A stretch of 64,000 bases of DNA from Lobosporangium transversale. Taxonomy: Eukaryota; Mortierellomycota; Mortierellomycetes; Mortierellales; Mortierellaceae. A program made the translations under genes and the position numbers. The DNA is taken from NCBI RefSeq assembly GCF_002105155.1, contig NW_019028991.1, forward strand, positions 783,033-847,032, in the 5' to 3' direction. Positions 59,560-64,000 of the stretch are shown piece after piece. The notes under the pieces are model-generated. The model was not told the origin of the DNA. It saw only the letters and a list, made by a program, of their open reading frames with translations, and did not search any database. How positions within the stretch are numbered: position 1 is the first letter of the stretch; each line of letters begins with the position of its first letter.

Positions 59560-62500
59560 CTTCTCCACATGATGGCCTCCGTCGGATGCGCTTTTCGCCA
59601 TGATATAACCGCAATGCATTGTAGAAAAAGAGAACTTTAATAGAACTCTTAATCTTCATTGATGTGGTTAATTTATGAAACCAATGTCCTCAAATCGTTC
59701 TGGCGGCGTCAGAGCATTCAAACACTTGTGCTCTGTTGTATAAAGATAACCAGCAGAATGGCCCGGGTCAGGGATCGATTCCGCTGTGACATTTTTACCT
59801 GTTTGATCCAAGGAGATGAACAGTAATTATGTACCTTGAAGTATCATATACTTCTTCAGGAGAACCACAAATGTCCTGAGAGCCTTTTCGGATACGATGG
59901 TGCTTCATTTTCCCCCCCTTTTTTTTTTTTGCGCACCTACCAGTGTTCTCCTCAATTTCTACATGTCAAAGTGGAAGTGCAACATATTGGATGAAGGGGA
60001 AAAAAAAAAAAAAAAAAAAAAAAAAGCAGAAGGAGAAGTAGCTCTTCACAATAGACGGCAAACGCCCCTTTCTATTCCACAGCCTACAGTTGCAAAGGGA
60101 AATATATATCAATTGGTTTCATCCAAGCTATTTTTTATCAATAACGAGCATCCTTTTTCAATCTTTCCCTTGGCCATTTCAAGAGACCATCATTAATCAA
60201 ATTTCTATTGCACATCTCACTTACATGTTTATTTAACTCGGATCTTCCTGCTATAGAATCTGACTTGAGCTGTGATCTCTTCAAGGAGGAGCTTAATGCG
60301 GATGAGGCCAGGGATCAGTCCAGGATGCAATCAGAAAACTCTTTTGGGCCTCCACCATCTAATAATCCATCATTACCTGACAGCATGCCCAAAAAGCCAA
60401 TAATGAACGAGATTTTCAGCCAAGAGTTCTTGAACTCACTCAAAGCACCACTCGTTCAGCAACCACCTCCGCCATTAGAGTCCGCCACGAACCAGAATTT
60501 GCTCCAAGGCTTGCACACTATCGCAGCACCAACTATGCCAGATGATGATGTTTATAAGCACGTTCGGGACAACAATGAGGGCGCTGGAGGTGAACGCAAA
60601 GAGAGTAATGAAGCATACAAGCGTGCTCTTAAGAGCTTTATTGATTCTCTAAAAGTGGCAGATCCCATAAAGACTCCACACAAGTTTGCGCCACAACCGC
60701 TTCCAATTCTCTGGAACGAGCCAAAGATCCGATCAAGAAAATTACCTTCATTCAGCCTTGCAGACTACAAAGATATCGCCAAAACTTCGTTAGCGAAGAT
60801 GTCCATGGACACTCTCCCAACAATTGCCAAGACACCTGCTCCGAGCAAGCAAGATTCTATATCATCTTCACCTACAAACACTCACTCCATACCGAATTCC
60901 ACAAATTCCTCCCCGATTTCGTCTATTGCTACATCACCTCCTGTAGATACCAAACCTAAACTCATGTCTGCTGCAAAAACATCAACTATAATGAGCGCTC
61001 TCTCGAATTCAGAACAGCAACAACACCAAGATCAGAGCCAGGAAAGTGATCAAGATGTTCAGCAGCCGAGGCAGCAGACACAGGACAAAGATTATGCTAC
61101 TCAACAGAAGCAGGAGCACAAGTCCAACAGTGATCGCATCCGCAGGTCTTCATCAATCCAAAATCCTCATCTAGCCTTCGATCCCACAATTCCTCCTTCA
61201 GAACGAGTCGAGGAGGCAAAGCCAATAAAGACACCTTTGGAGCGCCGTTCGATGGTTCAACCCATGGCCCGAAACATGGATCATGGGGAAGACAAAGATG
61301 AAGAAAATATTGGATTGAGTACTACTCGACGATCAGAGCATAAAGGGTCATTTGATGGATCACAACCAGCAGATCTTGGCAACTCTCAAGGATTGGCTAT
61401 GCGCAAACGACGCTCTTTACATCAAGGTAGGTTTCATTGACTGCAGTTTTTTTTTTTTTTTTTTTTTTTTTGAAGGTGCAATACTTCCTATTGATTTGGC
61501 CACTAATAAACTGTTCATCCTTTGATTCTGGTAATTTTAGATTTGTTCAATCAGGATAAAATTCAAAGCAACGGAGAAGACGACGGATTGGAGCTGCAAA
61601 AGGACCAGGGAGGCCCTGAAGAGAATCCAAAGCCAGAATCAGTAGCAACACAGATTCCACAGTACTCCGATGCTTCTCCAGCTCGCCGAAGCACCAGACC
61701 CTTGTCTGTCAATATCCTTCCAGAGTCTCTAACCAGCCTGAACAACTATGCGATGCACCAAGAGGTAGCACAGCCAGAACGAGCAAGGAAGCTCATGGAT
61801 GAGGAAACAGAAGTGTCGAAGCCTTCAGGAACACAGTCCTTAGGTCGTGCGTCAGGCACCCGTTTAGGTCGCTCTGGTAGTAGCAGTTCGGGATCGATGA
61901 TGAGCCCTGCAACTCCGACTGCTTCTAATCCTTATGGCACGTTATCGGGACGTACTCTTCGACAGGCAGGTGCAGGCTCTCAGCGACTTAGTTTGACAGG
62001 TTTGAGCAGCGTATATACTAATTCGGACGCTCCAGAAGACGGAGGTGATGATAACAAGGATGATGAATTGACTGCGCCGTTCCAGTCATTGACTCTGTCA
62101 AAACTACAAACGCCGCCTGGAGCAGCAACAAGAAATAGTGCTCGATTTTCACCGCCTTCGATGCTTCCGGTGCAACATCGTCGTGGTCTCTCATCACCAG
62201 ATCAGGAATCCCAAAGGGAGACTAGATTGCCAAGTCCAATAGATCATTATGACGATTATTATCGCTCTGAAAGGGATGAGCAACAGTTTACCATGCCGCG
62301 GGGGCTACATAGTCGTCAGCCTACTACAGAGCGTAGTATTCATGACTGGGAAGAGGACTTGGATGAACCTTCACAACGCCGATATCAGTCCAAAAGTATG
62401 AGAGAGCCAACATCAGTTCATCGGTCATCGCCTGAATTTCAAAAGGAGCAGCAGCGATTACGAGTCCAACAACAGGCACGTGAGGAGGTCTATGGTCGTG

Positions 62501-63981
62501 GCTATAGCAATAACTATGGAGATAGTCCTGACTCTGTCGAAGATTACCAGATTCGATATAGTCGACTTCCTGCTAGTACTAGCAATAATATCAATAGCGG
62601 CGGTCATAGTAACGGTGCTTACCAACAGCAGCAGCAACACGCGCGCCACGGCCCACTTTCGCCCTCACGGGACTATTTCTCGTCCACAACGAAATCAGGA
62701 GCTGGCTCATTGCGATTTTCACCACCGGTATCTGCGTCTACAAGATCCTCTGACCATTATAGAAGGCAGAGCAAGGATGGACATAGCCTGATGCCGGCGC
62801 CTAGAATTTCACCACCACTGACAGCAATGTCCACAGCCCGATCCAGTACTTTCAACACATTCAGCAATCCTGGCAGTATGGGTAATAGTGGTATTGGCAT
62901 GGGTAGCAATACACCAAGAAGGTCACTTTCCAATGTCGCAGGTGTAGTCATGCCAACGTCATCGCCAATTCGTCGTTTGTCAAATAATTCGAGCAATGGT
63001 TCCACATCAGGATATGTTTCAGCACTCCCAATCATGGGTTCGGGATTATCTTATGGTGCTAATAATAATGGATCGCTTCATGCTCGATCTGCTTCATCTG
63101 GATCAGCAACTATGAGTCAAAGAACGAGCCTTTATGCACCCACCAATATAGGATCAGGAGCCACTGCAGGGACCATGGGGGGTGCAGGATTAGGAATAGG
63201 GATGGGAGCTGGACCGCGAGGAGTCCAAACATTGACGGACGGAGTGCAATCCTCAGTTAATCTAAGGAGATCTTCATCCACTCTGATTCCATCTACGAGG
63301 CGTACTTCCGGACCTTATTCATCTACATCCAATGTCACAATCCCGACTCCCATGACTTCCGGAATTCGTGGACCGAGCCGTAGTAGTGCCGGCGGTATAC
63401 CCGGTCCAATTCCATCGTCGTCATCATCTTCCGAGTATGCTCGTGTATATGTCTCTCCACGTTCGAGTATAAGTGGCGCCAGTGGTGGGTATGGCGCAGG
63501 TTCTGGTGCAGGTTCTAGTGGATTTAGAACATCGCAGTTGATGAATGACGATGGCTATTCGTACAAGCTAGAGGCGCCGATGCGCCATTCATCATTGGGA
63601 GTGGCATCTGGGAACGCAGTGTTCAACAGCAATAGCAATATTAGCGGCTTGAACAGAAGCAACACAATGAATGCTCGCGGTAGTTATGGTGGCATGAGCA
63701 ATAGTGCAAGCACCAGTATGTTGGTCCAACCATCTTCATCAACCTCCGCGTCGATCGTGCCATCACCCTCACAAATTCGACGGACGTCGTCTATCCCATC
63801 TGGTGGAAGTGGGGGCAGTAGTGGGATAGCAAGCTATGGTGGCCATGGTATTGGGAGCAGTGGATCCATGACTCTTGGAAGAAGCAGTGGAATGGCAGCT
63901 CATCGACAATATCAATCTTCACACCAATATCAGCAGCCTCTTCAGTCATACCAACGTACATCCATGTATGCATATCATTAG
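58720..63981 (+). CDS. Large disordered Ser-rich protein of unknown function
   Basis: Exons 58720-59320, 60257-61426 and 61541-63981; 1403 aa. Frame is kept across both junctions (LGDG to ESDLSCDLF; HQG to DLFNQDK). The N-terminus (MAYTLSSSFTYTPDVVDFDAM) and the junction region LFLQEMASANLSRGDSISLFAKLGDGESDLSCDLFKEELNADEARD look conserved-like. A second patch is IMNEIFSQEFLNSLKAPL, a third is LPSFSLADYKDIAKTSLAKM. The remainder is Ser/Gly/Asn/Gln-rich, with many RRSS/RRTS basic-Ser sites suited to kinase regulation, and a near-terminal basic IRRTSSIPSGG containing an SxIP-like motif. No family recognised; a cytoskeletal or cell-polarity scaffold is only a guess. Intron 1 is 936 nt with several A-runs; intron 2 has T25. 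It could be two genes if intron 1 is wrong. Confidence 0.65.
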
Positions 63982-64000
63982 AAGCAACTACGTCTATATG
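63982..64000. other. Window end
   Basis: Nineteen bases of 3' flank after the last stop codon; nothing can be said. Confidence 0.5.

Noticed and set aside
59750-59800. tRNA T-arm-like GGGATCGATTCC
   Set aside because: No matching acceptor stem, D arm or anticodon arm at the right spacing; lies within intron 1 of the last gene.

Overview
The window looks like nuclear DNA of an early-diverging fungus, most likely Mortierellomycotina (Mortierella and relatives). This is inferred from the mix of genes, the short GT-AG introns (about 50 could be placed by reading-frame continuity and protein similarity), the AT-rich spacers full of long A/T homopolymers, the F-box/LRR gene and the set of lineage-type unknown proteins. 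No rRNA, convincing tRNA, CRISPR array or bacterial operon was found.

Layout, left to right: an ABCB-type full ABC transporter (-); a 4.4 kb gene-poor stretch with three copies of a short inverted-repeat element; heme oxygenase (+); a 1.8 kb spacer; then a compact housekeeping block: N-myristoyltransferase (-), dolichyldiphosphatase (-), tubulin cofactor C (-) and, divergently, a METTL23-like methyltransferase (+). Next come an MFS transporter (+), a disordered unknown protein (-), a ZNG1/CobW zinc GTPase (-), a Ugo1-like mitochondrial outer-membrane fusion protein (-) and, divergent from it, a putative mitochondrial protein with a bacterial RnpA-like domain (+). A 14-exon SCAI homologue (-), a membrane-anchored aspartic protease (+), a putative Golgi glycosyltransferase (+), an F-box/LRR protein (-), a seven-TM orphan (+), a three-finger C2H2 factor (+), poly(A)-binding protein (+), a GPI-type cupredoxin-like protein (+) and a 1403-residue disordered protein (+) follow.

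There is no gene cluster in the metabolic sense; neighbours are mostly independent housekeeping genes. Two tight divergent pairs (TBCC/METTL23 and UGO1/RnpA-like) probably share promoters, and the second pairs two mitochondrial functions. The most interesting signals are: (1) the nuclear RnpA-like protein, a candidate partner for the bacteria-like mitochondrial RNase P RNA known from zygomycete mtDNA; (2) introns whose 3' splice site is an A-run ending in AG rather than a polypyrimidine tract; (3) A-rich tracts on both flanks of the PAB1 coding region, fitting autoregulation; (4) a local MITE-like family. Exon coordinates were built by hand from splice consensus and frame; in every multi-exon gene the summed coding length is a multiple of three.
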